Shown piece after piece: positions 26,201-36,218 of a stretch of 64,000 nucleotides of DNA. The stretch spans positions 1,302,001-1,366,000 of the forward strand of contig NZ_FPIY01000001.1 in assembly GCF_900119145.1 (NCBI RefSeq). Reading direction: 5' to 3'. This DNA is from Cellulophaga fucicola. Its GTDB lineage: Bacteria; Bacteroidota; Bacteroidia; Flavobacteriales; Flavobacteriaceae. How positions within the stretch are numbered: the stretch's first letter is position 1; every line of letters begins with the position of its first letter. The notes under the pieces were generated by a model. That model saw only the letters and a list, made by a program, of their open reading frames with translations, did no database searches and was not told the DNA's origin. A program made the position numbers and the translations under genes.

Positions 26201-26857
26201 ATGAAAAGAAAAGGATTCATATTTGATCTAGACGGCGTTATTGTAGATACTGCCAAATACCATTTTTTAGCATGGCAAAAGCTTGCTAATTCTATTGGTG
26301 TAGATTTTACAAAAGAACAAAACGAGCAACTAAAAGGTGTAAGCCGAGTAAAGTCGTTACAAAAAATATTAGACTGGGGTAACATAACACTAGAAACAGA
26401 GGAGTTTAACAACTTAATGTCTAAAAAAAATGAAGATTATTTACAACATATAAAAAAAATGGATGCTTCTGAAATTCTACCAGATGTACCAAGAATACTA
26501 GAGTTGTTAGAAACAGAAAATCAAGGTATTGCCTTAGGTTCCGCTAGTAAAAACGCAGAAGTTATTTTACAAAAAGTAAACTTAATACAAAAGTTTAGCG
26601 CCATTATAGATGGTAATGGTGTTACAAAAGGAAAACCAGATCCAGAAGTATTTTTAAATGCTGCTAACGCACTTTCTATAGCTCCAGAAGATTGTATTGT
26701 TTTTGAAGATGCAACTGCAGGTATTAAAGCTGCTAATGCTGCAAATATGATTAGTATTGGTATAGGAGATGCTTCAATTTTACACGAGGCAGATTATGTT
26801 TTTACAGATTTTACAGAAATTTCATCAGACTTTATACAAGAATTAATAAAAAAATAA
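26201..26857 (+). CDS. pgmB: Beta-phosphoglucomutase
   Basis: HAD-superfamily enzyme converting beta-D-glucose 1-phosphate to glucose 6-phosphate in the cytosol. 218 residues. Motif I is FDLDGVIVDTAKYHF, with nucleophile Asp9 and acid/base Asp11. The cap region has WQKLANSIGVDFTKEQNEQLKGVSR (substrate-contacting LKGVSR). Motif II is ALGSASKNA, and motifs III/IV lie in KGKPDPEVF and CIVFEDATAGIKAA. The VSR motif in the cap marks the beta-phosphoglucomutase branch. It sits between the transporter and the inverting GH65 phosphorylase, whose product is its substrate. Confidence 0.95.
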   Translation: MKRKGFIFDLDGVIVDTAKYHFLAWQKLANSIGVDFTKEQNEQLKGVSRVKSLQKILDWGNITLETEEFNNLMSKKNEDYLQHIKKMDASEILPDVPRILELLETENQGIALGSASKNAEVILQKVNLIQKFSAIIDGNGVTKGKPDPEVFLNAANALSIAPEDCIVFEDATAGIKAANAANMISIGIGDASILHEADYVFTDFTEISSDFIQELIKK

Positions 26858-26916
26858 ATGTAGATAATAGCTTACTCAAAAAGTAACATCTGCAAGAATC
26901 AATAGCATAAGAAATT

Positions 26917-29223
26917 ATGAATCAAGATTATATTATACCAAACAACTGGTCTATCATAGAGGAAGGTTTTAATACAGACAGAGTTAAATCTTCAGAAAGC
27001 TTATTTAGTATTGGAAACGGTGCTATGGGACAAAGGGCTAATTTTGAAGAACATTACTCTGGTCCTACTTTTCAAGGAAGTTATATAGCCGGAGTTTATT
27101 ACCCTGATAAAACAAAAGTTGGCTGGTGGAAAAAAGGATACCCTGAGTATTTTGCCAAAGTACTAAATGCTCCAAATTGGATAGGCATAGACGTACAAAT
27201 TAATGGGGAAACATTAGATTTATTTACTTGTGCTAACGTAAGCAACTTTAAAAGAGAGCTTAATATGCAAGAAGGTTGGCTGTCTAGAAGTTTTACAGCA
27301 ACCCTTAAAAACAAAGTTACCGTAACTGTAGAAACAAAACGTTTTTTAAGTCTAAACTTAGATGAAATTGGTGCTATTGCATTTACAGTTACACCAATTA
27401 ACACAAATGCAAGGGTAGTTTTAAGTCCATATTTAGATGCTGGCATTACCAATGAAGATACTAATTGGGACGATAAGTTTTGGGAAATAACCAACATAAG
27501 TAAAGAAAATAATAAAGCATTTATAGAAGCACACACGTTAAAAACTGAATTTAGCACCTGTACTTTTATGGAGTCTGAGTGCTTTTTGAATAATGAAAAG
27601 GTTCAACTTACTCCCTCTATTCAAAAAGAAAGTAACAAAATTACATTTGAGTATTCTACAGATGTAGATGCAAATTCTTCATTTACTATTCACAAATTTG
27701 CGGGCTATACAGTTGATAGAAATCACGCTAAAGAAAACCTTATTTCTGCTGCCTCACAAACACTAGATAAAGCAACAAAAACAGGTTTTAATGCTTTATT
27801 AAAAGAGCAAAAAGAAGCTTGGGCTACTATTTGGGAAACATCAGATATTACAATAGACGGCGATGTTAAAGCGCAGCAAGGTATACGTTTTAATATTTTT
27901 CAATTAAACCAAACGTATTTAGGTACAGATGCTCAATTAAATATTGGCCCTAAAGGTTTTACAGGTGAAAAATACGGAGGTAGTACTTATTGGGATACAG
28001 AAGCATATTGCTTGCCTTTTTATATGGCTACTAAAGATCAAAATGTTGGTCGTAATTTACTTTCTTACAGATACAATCATTTAGAAAAAGCTATAGAAAA
28101 TGCAGAAAAGTTAGACTTTTCTAACGGTGCTGCACTATACCCTATGGTAACTATGAATGGTGAAGAGTGCCATAACGAATGGGAAATTACCTTTGAGGAA
28201 ATTCACAGAAATGGAGCCATTGCTTTTGCTATTTATAACTACTACAGGTATACTGGAGATTATAGTTATATTCCTGAAAAAGGTCTGGAAGTTCTTATTG
28301 GTATTGCCCGTTTTTGGTATCAAAGAGCTACTTTTTCTACCAATAAAAATAAATACGTAATTCTAGGTGTTACAGGTCCTAATGAGTACGAAAATAACAT
28401 AAATAACAACTGGTACACCAACTATATGGCACAATGGTGTATTAACTACACAGCAGAAACTATTGCCAATGTAAAAGAAAATTATACAGAAGACTATAAC
28501 AGAGTTATGGCTAAAGTTAATTTACCAAGTACAGAAATTGATAGTTGGAAAGAGGTAGCTGATAATATGTATTTTCCGTTTTCTGAAGAGCACAATGTGT
28601 TTTTACAACAAGACGGATTTTTAGATAAAGAGTTAACTCCTGTTTCTGATTTAGACACATCTCATCGTCCTATAAACCAAAAATGGTCTTGGGATAGAAT
28701 TTTACGTTCTCCATACATAAAACAAGCAGATACATTACAAGGTTTTTACTTATTTGAAGATAACTTTAGCAATGAAGATATAGAACGTCATTTTGATTTT
28801 TATGAGCCTTTTACAGTACATGAAAGTTCTCTTTCTCCTTGTGTACATAGTATTTTAGCAGCAAAGCTAGACCGTATGGATCAGGCTTATAATTTTTATT
28901 TAAGAACTTCTAGATTAGATTTAGATGATTACAATAAAGAGGTAGAAGAAGGTTTACATATTACATCTATGGCAGGTACTTGGATGAGTATTATTGAAGG
29001 CTTTGGCGGTATGCGAGTACGTAACCACAAACTCTCTTTTAGCCCTAAAATACCTAAAGAATGGGAAGGTTATTCATTTAAAGTTAATTTTAGAAACCAT
29101 ACAATTAAAGTAAGTGTAACTCAGTCTAAAAATACTTTTGAACTATTAAAAGGTGAAGAACTAACTATACTAGTAAATGGTAATTCTATTACTATTAAAC
29201 AGAATAATTTAATTACTGCTTAA
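26917..29223 (+). CDS. GH65 family glycoside phosphorylase (maltose phosphorylase likely)
   Basis: Inverting phosphorolysis of an alpha-glucoside to beta-glucose 1-phosphate plus glucose, cytosolic (no signal peptide). 768 residues: N-terminal beta-sandwich (about 1-270: IIEEGFNTDRVKSSESLFSIGNGAMGQR), a linker helix, the (alpha/alpha)6 barrel (about 310-690) and a C-terminal beta sheet. The catalytic acid Glu is about residue 490 in TGPNEYENNINNNWYTN. Phosphate and substrate regions are IKQADTLQGFYLF (about 605) and VHESSLSPCVHSILAAKL. Maltose is the likely substrate because of pgmB and the amylases; trehalose and kojibiose phosphorylases share the fold. The start is the ATG at 26917, 59 nt after pgmB. 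Confidence 0.9.
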   Translation: MNQDYIIPNNWSIIEEGFNTDRVKSSESLFSIGNGAMGQRANFEEHYSGPTFQGSYIAGVYYPDKTKVGWWKKGYPEYFAKVLNAPNWIGIDVQINGETLDLFTCANVSNFKRELNMQEGWLSRSFTATLKNKVTVTVETKRFLSLNLDEIGAIAFTVTPINTNARVVLSPYLDAGITNEDTNWDDKFWEITNISKENNKAFIEAHTLKTEFSTCTFMESECFLNNEKVQLTPSIQKESNKITFEYSTDVDANSSFTIHKFAGYTVDRNHAKENLISAASQTLDKATKTGFNALLKEQKEAWATIWETSDITIDGDVKAQQGIRFNIFQLNQTYLGTDAQLNIGPKGFTGEKYGGSTYWDTEAYCLPFYMATKDQNVGRNLLSYRYNHLEKAIENAEKLDFSNGAALYPMVTMNGEECHNEWEITFEEIHRNGAIAFAIYNYYRYTGDYSYIPEKGLEVLIGIARFWYQRATFSTNKNKYVILGVTGPNEYENNINNNWYTNYMAQWCINYTAETIANVKENYTEDYNRVMAKVNLPSTEIDSWKEVADNMYFPFSEEHNVFLQQDGFLDKELTPVSDLDTSHRPINQKWSWDRILRSPYIKQADTLQGFYLFEDNFSNEDIERHFDFYEPFTVHESSLSPCVHSILAAKLDRMDQAYNFYLRTSRLDLDDYNKEVEEGLHITSMAGTWMSIIEGFGGMRVRNHKLSFSPKIPKEWEGYSFKVNFRNHTIKVSVTQSKNTFELLKGEELTILVNGNSITIKQNNLITA

Positions 29224-29238
29224 AATACTATTTTAGTT

Positions 29239-31155
29239 ATGAAAAAAGGATTTTTAAGTGTATTTGTTTTTGCTCTTTTTGTTTCTTGTTCTTCTAAAAA
29301 AGAGCAGAAACAAGAAGAAGCACTTATTACAGTTACTAATGATATAGAGCGCATAGAACCACCAAATTGGTGGGTTGGTTTTAAAAACAACAATCTACAA
29401 CTACTGGTTAAAGATCCTAATATTGTAGAAGCTACCGCTACTATTTCTAAAACAGGTATTTCTATAAAAAAAGTGACTAAAGGTGATAGTCCTAACTATT
29501 TGTTTATTGATTTAGAGATTAATGAAACAGCAACCGCTGGCAAGTTTAATATTACTTTTACTGCTAAAGATAATTCTAAAAAAGTTCAGACATATGAACT
29601 TAAAGATCGAGATAAAAAAGCTGAAGATTATGTAGGCTTTTCTAGCGCTGATGCCGTTTACTTAATTACTCCAGACCGTTTTGCAAATGCTGATAGCAGT
29701 AATGATATAGACAGTACTTTAAATGAAAAAGCAATAGACCGAACTAATGATTATGCCAGACATGGAGGCGACATTAAAGGCATTACAAAAAATTTAGATT
29801 ATATAGATAAATTGGGTTTCACCGCTATTTGGCCTAGTCCGTTACTAACTAATAATATGCCACAAGCATCTTATCACGGCTATGCAATTACAGATTTTTA
29901 CGGTGTAGACCCACGTTTTGGAACTCTTGATGAATATAAAGAGCTTGCTGTAAAAGCGAACAAAAAAGGAATAAAAATTATTATGGATCAGGTAGCTAAC
30001 CATTGCGGATTAGAACACTGGTGGATGAAAGATTTACCTTTTAAGGATTGGGTTAATTACCAAGATGAGTTTATAAATAATAAACCTGTAAAAATCTCTA
30101 ACCATAAGAGAACTAGCAACCAAGATATTTACGCGTCTAAAGCAGATAATAAAATAATGACTCACGGTTGGTTTGGTAATCATATGCCCGATTTAAATCA
30201 GCGTAATTCTTTTTTAGCAGCCTATATTATTCAAAATAGCATTTGGTGGATAGAAACTTTAAAGCTTGGAGGCATACGCCAAGACACCTATCCTTACCCA
30301 GATAAAGACTTTATGGCTAATTGGGCAGGTTCTATAATGGAAGAATATCCAAATTTTTCAATAGTAGGAGAAGAATGGAGTTACAATCCTTTATTAATTG
30401 CATATTGGCAAAAAAACAACCCTAACAAAGATGGTTATGAGTCTAACTTAACTTCTACAATGGATTTTGCTATGCAAAAAAATATTGTAGACGCTTTAAA
30501 TGAAGATGAAACTTGGGGAACAGGATTTGTAAAAGCTTATGAAGGTTTAGCAAATGATTTTGCATACCAATCTCCTAAAGACATTATGGCTTTTTTAGAC
30601 AACCATGATATGGATCGTGTTTTTACACAGTTAAATGAAAACGTAGAAAACACAAAAATTGCTGTTACTTATTTAGCTTTATTGCCACGTATTCCTCAGT
30701 TTTATTATGGCACAGAAATACTAATGCAAAACACAGCAAAACCAGGAGATCACGGATTAATACGTACAGATTTCCCTGGCGGATGGGAATCTGATTCTTC
30801 AAATGCATTTACTGGAGAAGGCCTAACCTCTAATCAAAAAGAAATGCAAAATTTTATGAGGACTCTGCTAAATTTCAGAAAACAAAGCAAAGCCATACAC
30901 AATGGTAAAACAATACATTTTGCACCACAAAATGGCGTTTATGTGTTATTTAGAATTTTAAATGATGAAATAGTTACCATCATTCTAAATAAAAATGAAT
31001 CACCATACCAATTAGATCTTTCTTCTTTTTCTGAAATAGGATTATCAAATAAAAAAGTAACTAATATAAGTACAAAGCAATCTTTTATCTGGAAAGACAG
31101 TCTTCTTTTACCTACAAAAGGAGCTACAATACTAACAACAAAAATTAATCAATAA
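29239..31155 (+). CDS. GH13 cyclomaltodextrinase/neopullulanase-like lipoprotein
   Basis: Alpha-glucan hydrolase, 638 residues. Signal peptide with lipobox VSC (about Cys17), then SSKKEQKQEE. The N-terminal beta-sandwich (about 30-125, starting ERIEPPNWWVGFKNNNLQLLV) is the cyclomaltodextrinase N-domain that precedes SusA-type enzymes. The GH13 barrel has DQVANH (about 250), GGIRQDTY with the Asp nucleophile (about 349), VGEEW with the acid Glu (about 378) and LDNHDMDR (about 454). A short C-terminal beta domain follows. SusA is periplasmic; here lipidation would tether the enzyme to a membrane, probably facing the periplasm. It lies 15 nt after GH65 and 1 nt before the next amylase gene. Confidence 0.92.
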   Translation: MKKGFLSVFVFALFVSCSSKKEQKQEEALITVTNDIERIEPPNWWVGFKNNNLQLLVKDPNIVEATATISKTGISIKKVTKGDSPNYLFIDLEINETATAGKFNITFTAKDNSKKVQTYELKDRDKKAEDYVGFSSADAVYLITPDRFANADSSNDIDSTLNEKAIDRTNDYARHGGDIKGITKNLDYIDKLGFTAIWPSPLLTNNMPQASYHGYAITDFYGVDPRFGTLDEYKELAVKANKKGIKIIMDQVANHCGLEHWWMKDLPFKDWVNYQDEFINNKPVKISNHKRTSNQDIYASKADNKIMTHGWFGNHMPDLNQRNSFLAAYIIQNSIWWIETLKLGGIRQDTYPYPDKDFMANWAGSIMEEYPNFSIVGEEWSYNPLLIAYWQKNNPNKDGYESNLTSTMDFAMQKNIVDALNEDETWGTGFVKAYEGLANDFAYQSPKDIMAFLDNHDMDRVFTQLNENVENTKIAVTYLALLPRIPQFYYGTEILMQNTAKPGDHGLIRTDFPGGWESDSSNAFTGEGLTSNQKEMQNFMRTLLNFRKQSKAIHNGKTIHFAPQNGVYVLFRILNDEIVTIILNKNESPYQLDLSSFSEIGLSNKKVTNISTKQSFIWKDSLLLPTKGATILTTKINQ

Positions 31156-31156
31156 A

Positions 31157-32593
31157 ATGAAAAAAATAATTACAATTTTATCCTTATTTGCAGTAGTACT
31201 ATCCTGCAAGGAAAAAGTAAAAAAAGAAGAAAACAATGTAATTGTAGAAAAAGAACCAATTGCTATAACAGAAGTTATGGAAGATGGTGTTATTTACGAA
31301 GCCAACATTCGTCAATACTCACCAGAAGGTACGTTTAATGCTTTTACAAAAGACATTCCTGTACTTAAAAAACTTGGAGTTAAAGTTATATGGGTTATGC
31401 CAATTAACCCTATATCTAAGGTTAAACGTAAAGCTACAGATGGTCAATTTACTAGCGATATTAAAGACGAAGAAGAACGTAAAAAATACTTAGGTAGCTA
31501 CTACTCTGTGTCCGACTATAAAGCTATAAACCCTGAGTTTGGAACGTTTGATGACTTTAAAAATATGGTAACCACTGCGCACGAAAATGACATTTTAGTT
31601 ATTGTAGATTGGGTACCAAACCATACAGGTTGGGACCATCCTTGGATTAAAGATCACCCGGAGTATTATACTCAGAATGAAAAAGGAGAAATTATAGACC
31701 CTATTAACCCAGAAACAGGAGAATCATGGGGATGGACAGATGTTGCAGATTTAAATTACGATAATGAAAATATGCGTAAGGAAATGATTAGTGATATGAA
31801 ATTTTGGGTAGAAAAAGCAGACATTGATGGTTTTAGAATGGATGTAGCGCATAAGGTACCTGCAGACTTTTTTAATATAGCTATTAAAGAAATGAAAACT
31901 GTAAAACCTGTTTTTATGCTGGCAGAAGCAGAACAACCAGATTTACTACAAAACGGTTTTGATATGCAATACGGCTGGGAAGCACATCATATTTTAAATG
32001 AAATTGCAAAAGGAGAAGCTAACGTTGCTAAGTTTGATGCCTATATGGTTAAACTAGATAGCATTTTAGAAGCTGATGATATTAATATGAATTTTGTTAC
32101 CAACCACGATGAAAACTCTTGGAATGGCACACTTTTAGAAAGAATGCCTAATAATAAAGAAGTATTTACTGCATTAACATATGCAATGCCTGGAATGCCA
32201 CTAATATATTCTGGTCAGGAATATGATATGGAACACAGATTACGCTTTTTTGAAAAAGACACAATTCCTAAAGCAAAAGGAGAATATTTTACTTTGTTAG
32301 AAAAACTAGGCGAATTAAAGAATACTAATCCAGCTTTAAATGGAGGAAAAGACGCCGCTAAATACACAAGAATTTCTACTTCTAACAACGAAACTACATT
32401 AGCATTTAAAAGAGATAAAGATGGAGAAACTGTTTATTTTATTGCTAATTTAAGTGATAAAGAGCAAGAAGCAACTATTGCTATAACAGGAGATTTTACA
32501 GATTACATCTCTAATACAGCTTTTAAAATTGATGAAAAAGTAGCCGTAAAATTGGCTCCTTGGGAATATCATATTTTGACTGCTAAAAAATAG
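31157..32593 (+). CDS. GH13 alpha-amylase lipoprotein (SusG-like)
   Basis: 478 residues. Lipobox LSC (about Cys15) followed by KEKVKKEENN, which resembles a surface lipoprotein signal. Directly after the linker comes the GH13 barrel: YEANIRQYSPEGTFNAF, DWVPNHTG (about 151), DGFRMDVAHK with the Asp nucleophile (about 228), LAEAEQ with the acid Glu (about 257), and TNHDENSW (about 318). A short amylase C-domain ends in LAPWEYHIL. It lacks the inserted CBM58 of Bacteroides SusG (total length far below 690). The role is endo-cleavage of starch or maltodextrin at the envelope. Last gene of the rightward operon, before a strong hairpin. Confidence 0.92.
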   Translation: MKKIITILSLFAVVLSCKEKVKKEENNVIVEKEPIAITEVMEDGVIYEANIRQYSPEGTFNAFTKDIPVLKKLGVKVIWVMPINPISKVKRKATDGQFTSDIKDEEERKKYLGSYYSVSDYKAINPEFGTFDDFKNMVTTAHENDILVIVDWVPNHTGWDHPWIKDHPEYYTQNEKGEIIDPINPETGESWGWTDVADLNYDNENMRKEMISDMKFWVEKADIDGFRMDVAHKVPADFFNIAIKEMKTVKPVFMLAEAEQPDLLQNGFDMQYGWEAHHILNEIAKGEANVAKFDAYMVKLDSILEADDINMNFVTNHDENSWNGTLLERMPNNKEVFTALTYAMPGMPLIYSGQEYDMEHRLRFFEKDTIPKAKGEYFTLLEKLGELKNTNPALNGGKDAAKYTRISTSNNETTLAFKRDKDGETVYFIANLSDKEQEATIAITGDFTDYISNTAFKIDEKVAVKLAPWEYHILTAKK

Positions 32594-32610
32594 AAAATAA
32601 CACTCATTAA

Positions 32611-32645
32611 AAAAGCGCCAATTTTAGTTTAAAATTGGCGCTTTT
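32611..32645. terminator. Bidirectional intrinsic terminator
   Basis: A perfect 15-bp stem (AAAAGCGCCAATTTT with AAAATTGGCGCTTTT) around a 5-nt loop, with T-rich sequence on the plus side and six T on the minus side. It serves the rightward starch operon and the leftward carboxylase operon, which converge here. Confidence 0.9.
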
Positions 32646-32662
32646 GTTTTTTTGTATAAAAC

Positions 32663-34210
32663 CTATAACGGAATATTACCGTGTTTGCGCTTAGGTACAT
32701 TTACAACCTTATCCTCTAACATAGCCATAGCTTTTATAAGTTTTTTACGGGTATCTTTTGGCAAAATAACCTCATCTATAAAACCTCTTTGTGCTGCACT
32801 GTATGGATTTGCAAATGTATCTGCATACTCTTGTTCTTTTTCAGCTAGCTTAGCCGCAGGGTCTTCTGCTGCATGTATTTCTTTTCTAAAAATTATTTCA
32901 CTAGCACCCTTGGCTCCCATTACTGCAATCTCTGCTCCTGGCCAAGCATAATTCATATCTGCACCAATGTGTTTAGAGTTCATAACATCATAAGCACCAC
33001 CATAAGCTTTACGAGTAATAACTGTTACTTTGGGCACTGTAGCTTCACTTAATGCATATAACAATTTAGCTCCGTTTGTAATAATACCATTCCATTCTTG
33101 ATCTGTTCCTGGTAAAAATCCTGGTACATCTACCAATACCAATAACGGAATATTAAAACAATCGCAAAAACGTGTAAAACGTGCTGCTTTTTTAGAACTA
33201 TCTACATCTAATACACCAGCTAAACTCATTGGTTGGTTGGCAACTATACCTATGCTTCTACCAGCCAAACGAGCAAAACCAACAACAATATTATCCGCGT
33301 AATCTTTGTGAATTTCAAAAAAAGAATCTTTATCTATAATTCCGTTTATAACATTACGCATATCATATGGCTGATTTGCGTTTGACGGAACCATAGTTTC
33401 TAACTCTTCTCTAATTTCATCACCCAAAGTAAAAGGAAGCTTAGCAGGTTTATCCTCGCAATTTTGAGGCATATAGCTAATCATCTGTTTAATTTGGTTA
33501 ATACACTCTATATCATTTGCAGCAGTTACGTGCGTAACACCAGATTTTGTTGCGTGTGTTTTTGCTCCTCCTAATTCTTCTGAGGTCACCTCTTCATTAG
33601 TTACTGTTTTTACCACATTTGGTCCAGTTACAAACATATAACTAGAATTTTCTACCATAAAAGTAAAATCTGTCATTGCAGGTGAATATACAGCACCACC
33701 AGCACAAGGTCCCATTATTGCTGAGATTTGAGGTATAACACCAGAGGACATTACATTTCTATGAAAAATATCTGCATAACCACCTAAAGATCTAACTCCT
33801 TCTTGTATTCTTGCTCCTCCACTATCATTTAAACCAATTACAGGTACACCTATTTTCATAGCCATATCCATAATTTTACATATTTTTTCTGCGTGCGTTT
33901 CAGACAGAGCTCCACCAAAAACTGTAAAATCTTGTGCAAAAACACAAACTTGTCTTCCGTTTATTGTTCCGTAGCCAGTTACAACACCATCTCCATAAAA
34001 CTTCTGTTTGTCCATTCCAAAATCAGATGTTCTATGTGTTACTAAAATTCCTAACTCTTCAAAAGAACCTTCATCAACTAAAAAATGAATACGTTCACGA
34101 GCTGTTAATTTTCCTTTCGCATGCTGTTTTTCTATACGTGCCTTACCGCCACCTAATTTAGCTTGCTCTATTTTTGAGTGTAATATATTTTCTTTGTTTT
34201 GCTCTTCCAT
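32663..34210 (-). CDS. pccB: Acyl-CoA carboxylase, carboxyltransferase (beta) subunit
   Basis: Transfers CO2 from carboxybiotin to an acyl-CoA, most likely propionyl-CoA (giving methylmalonyl-CoA). 515 residues, two crotonase-fold halves. Family marks: [39 protein letters not shown] (about 125-145), [16 protein letters not shown] (oxyanion region), [18 protein letters not shown] (about 360) and [19 protein letters not shown]. The full three-subunit carboxylase is encoded in this operon: BCCP, biotin carboxylase, then this gene, with 1 nt between the last two. Acetyl-, propionyl- and methylcrotonyl-CoA carboxylases are close relatives, so the substrate is inferred. Ends at the shared terminator. 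Confidence 0.87.
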   Translation of the reverse strand: MEEQNKENILHSKIEQAKLGGGKARIEKQHAKGKLTARERIHFLVDEGSFEELGILVTHRTSDFGMDKQKFYGDGVVTGYGTINGRQVCVFAQDFTVFGGALSETHAEKICKIMDMAMKIGVPVIGLNDSGGARIQEGVRSLGGYADIFHRNVMSSGVIPQISAIMGPCAGGAVYSPAMTDFTFMVENSSYMFVTGPNVVKTVTNEEVTSEELGGAKTHATKSGVTHVTAANDIECINQIKQMISYMPQNCEDKPAKLPFTLGDEIREELETMVPSNANQPYDMRNVINGIIDKDSFFEIHKDYADNIVVGFARLAGRSIGIVANQPMSLAGVLDVDSSKKAARFTRFCDCFNIPLLVLVDVPGFLPGTDQEWNGIITNGAKLLYALSEATVPKVTVITRKAYGGAYDVMNSKHIGADMNYAWPGAEIAVMGAKGASEIIFRKEIHAAEDPAAKLAEKEQEYADTFANPYSAAQRGFIDEVILPKDTRKKLIKAMAMLEDKVVNVPKRKHGNIPL

Positions 34211-34211
34211 C

Positions 34212-35690
34212 TTACTTAGTGTTTCTATTAGTTCTCCAATTGGAAGTTTCTTGTTTTGGTGTTTTAACTATTTTGTTATGCTCGTTAAACAAATGCACAC
34301 CTAATAGTGCTGCTACTTTATGTTCTGGCAAACGAGCCTCTATCAACTTATCTGAAGAATAATATTTTTTCACAAATTGAGTGTCAAAATTTCCAGATAC
34401 AAATGCAGGATGTTCACAAACAAATTTTCCAAAAGAAAGTGTTGTAGACGCTCCTTCTATTTTATAATCTTCAATAGCAGAAATCATTAACTGTATAGCT
34501 TCTTCTCTTGTTTCGCCATACGTAATAAGCTTAGAAAGCATTGGATCGTAGTAAATAGGAATTTCCATACCCTCCTCAAAACCATCGTCTACTCTAATAC
34601 CTTTACCTTCTGGTCTTTTATAGGTTGATAAAGTCCCTATACTCGGCATAAAGTTATCTAATGGATCTTCTGCATATACCCTAACTTCTAAGGCGTGACC
34701 TTTTATAGCCAAGTCTTTTTGTGCTATTTCTAATTTCTCGTTTCTTGCAACTTTAATTTGTTGCTCTACCAAATCTACCCCTGTAATAAGTTCAGTAACA
34801 GGATGCTCTACTTGTAAGCGCGTATTCATTTCTAAGAAATAGAAATTTTTATCTGCATCTAATAAAAATTCTACGGTACCAACACCTACGTAATCACAAG
34901 CCTTTGCAACCTTAATGGCTGCATCTCCCATTGCTTCTCTAATAGCAGGTGTAAGCACAACAGATGGTGCTTCTTCTACTACTTTTTGGTGCCTACGTTG
35001 TATGCTACATTCGCGCTCAAATAAATGAACTACATTTCCGTGGTTATCTGCTAAAACCTGAATTTCTATATGCCTTGGAGATGCAACATATTTTTCTATA
35101 AAAACAGATCCGTCTCCAAAAGCAGCTACAGCTTCACTAATGGCACGTTTCATTTGTTCTGGTAACTCTTCAATATTTTCTACAACACGCATTCCTTTAC
35201 CTCCACCACCTGCAGCAGCTTTAATAAGAATAGGAAAACCTATTTCTTTAGCTATTTTTATAGCTAAATCAACATCTGTAATTGCTTCTTCTATACCAGG
35301 AACCATAGGAATATTATAATCTTTAACGGCTTCTTTAGCTGCTAATTTATTACCCATAATCTCTATAGCATGTGGTTTTGGCCCTATAAATGTAATGCCT
35401 GCATTTGTTACTTTTTTAGCAAATTCTGCATTTTCACTTAAAAAACCATATCCTGGATGTATACCATCTGCGCCTGTATCTAAAGCTGCTTTTAGTACTT
35501 TATCCATTACCAAGTAAGACTCTGAAGACGGAGCATTACCTAAGCACACAGCTTCATCTGCAAATTTAACGTGCGGTGCTTCTCTATCTACTTCAGAAAA
35601 AACAGCAACAGTTTTTATTCCCATTTTTTTAGCAGAACGCATTACTCGTAATGCAATTTCTCCTCTGTTTGCAACTAGAATTTTCTTCAT
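34212..35690 (-). CDS. accC: Biotin carboxylase subunit of acyl-CoA carboxylase
   Basis: ATP- and bicarbonate-dependent carboxylation of biotin on the carrier protein. 492 residues with the standard N-domain ([33 protein letters not shown]), the ATP-grasp domain with glycine loop [12 protein letters not shown] (about 160-171), the catalytic stretch [33 protein letters not shown] with the essential Arg and Glu (about 285-300), and the C-domain [18 protein letters not shown]. About 40 residues of weakly conserved tail end in [13 protein letters not shown]. Its ATG overlaps the BCCP stop by 4 nt (ATGA type coupling). Confidence 0.93.
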   Translation of the reverse strand: MKKILVANRGEIALRVMRSAKKMGIKTVAVFSEVDREAPHVKFADEAVCLGNAPSSESYLVMDKVLKAALDTGADGIHPGYGFLSENAEFAKKVTNAGITFIGPKPHAIEIMGNKLAAKEAVKDYNIPMVPGIEEAITDVDLAIKIAKEIGFPILIKAAAGGGGKGMRVVENIEELPEQMKRAISEAVAAFGDGSVFIEKYVASPRHIEIQVLADNHGNVVHLFERECSIQRRHQKVVEEAPSVVLTPAIREAMGDAAIKVAKACDYVGVGTVEFLLDADKNFYFLEMNTRLQVEHPVTELITGVDLVEQQIKVARNEKLEIAQKDLAIKGHALEVRVYAEDPLDNFMPSIGTLSTYKRPEGKGIRVDDGFEEGMEIPIYYDPMLSKLITYGETREEAIQLMISAIEDYKIEGASTTLSFGKFVCEHPAFVSGNFDTQFVKKYYSSDKLIEARLPEHKVAALLGVHLFNEHNKIVKTPKQETSNWRTNRNTK

Positions 35691-36172
35691 CCTAATGATA
35701 TTTCTATTAATAATTGTCCTTTTTCTACAGCATCGTCTTTTTTAACTTCAATCAATTTTACAACACCATCACTAGGCGCAGTAATAATGTTTTCCATTTT
35801 CATTGCAGACAATACTAGTACTTGCTCTCCTTCTTTAATTTCTTGGCCTTCAGTAACCAAAATATCTAGAATAAGACCAGGCATAGGAGCATTAATATTT
35901 TTTTCTTTTTTTGTACTAGCAGTCAGTAACCCCATTTGTTTTACCATTTGGTCATACTCATCTGCTATGGCAATAGTGTAATTATTACCATTTACCTCTA
36001 CGGTAAGTTTTTTGGCCAAGTAGTCTGTGTGTAACAGTTTAGCGCTGTATTTTTTATTATCTTGTAATATATGATATTCTGTATCTGAATGTTTAACAAT
36101 ATCTAGCTCAGAGACTTCCTTGCTATTTAAAGCTATTTCTTCATTATTTACTGAAACAACGTATGTTTTCAT
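35687..36172 (-). CDS. Biotin carboxyl carrier protein
   Basis: 161 residues. The C-terminal biotinyl domain (about 93-161) has the biotin-acceptor Lys125 in SAMKMEN, flanked by APMPGLILDILVTEGQ and ITAPSDGVVKLIEVKKDDAVEKGQLL. The N-terminal ~90 residues form the small beta domain typical of propionyl/oxaloacetate-type carrier subunits. It is the first gene of the carboxylase trio and overlaps accC by 4 nt. The HD phosphodiesterase gene ends 46 nt upstream, so all four may share one transcript. Confidence 0.9.
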   Translation of the reverse strand: MKTYVVSVNNEEIALNSKEVSELDIVKHSDTEYHILQDNKKYSAKLLHTDYLAKKLTVEVNGNNYTIAIADEYDQMVKQMGLLTASTKKEKNINAPMPGLILDILVTEGQEIKEGEQVLVLSAMKMENIITAPSDGVVKLIEVKKDDAVEKGQLLIEISLG

Positions 36173-36218
36173 AATACAATAGTTTATAAATTTTTATGGT
36201 TAGACAGAACAACTTTAA

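Noticed and set aside
24823-32593. Possible horizontal transfer of the starch locus
   Set aside because: No tRNA, integrase, IS element or change of base composition is visible at its borders, and such loci are common in flavobacteria.
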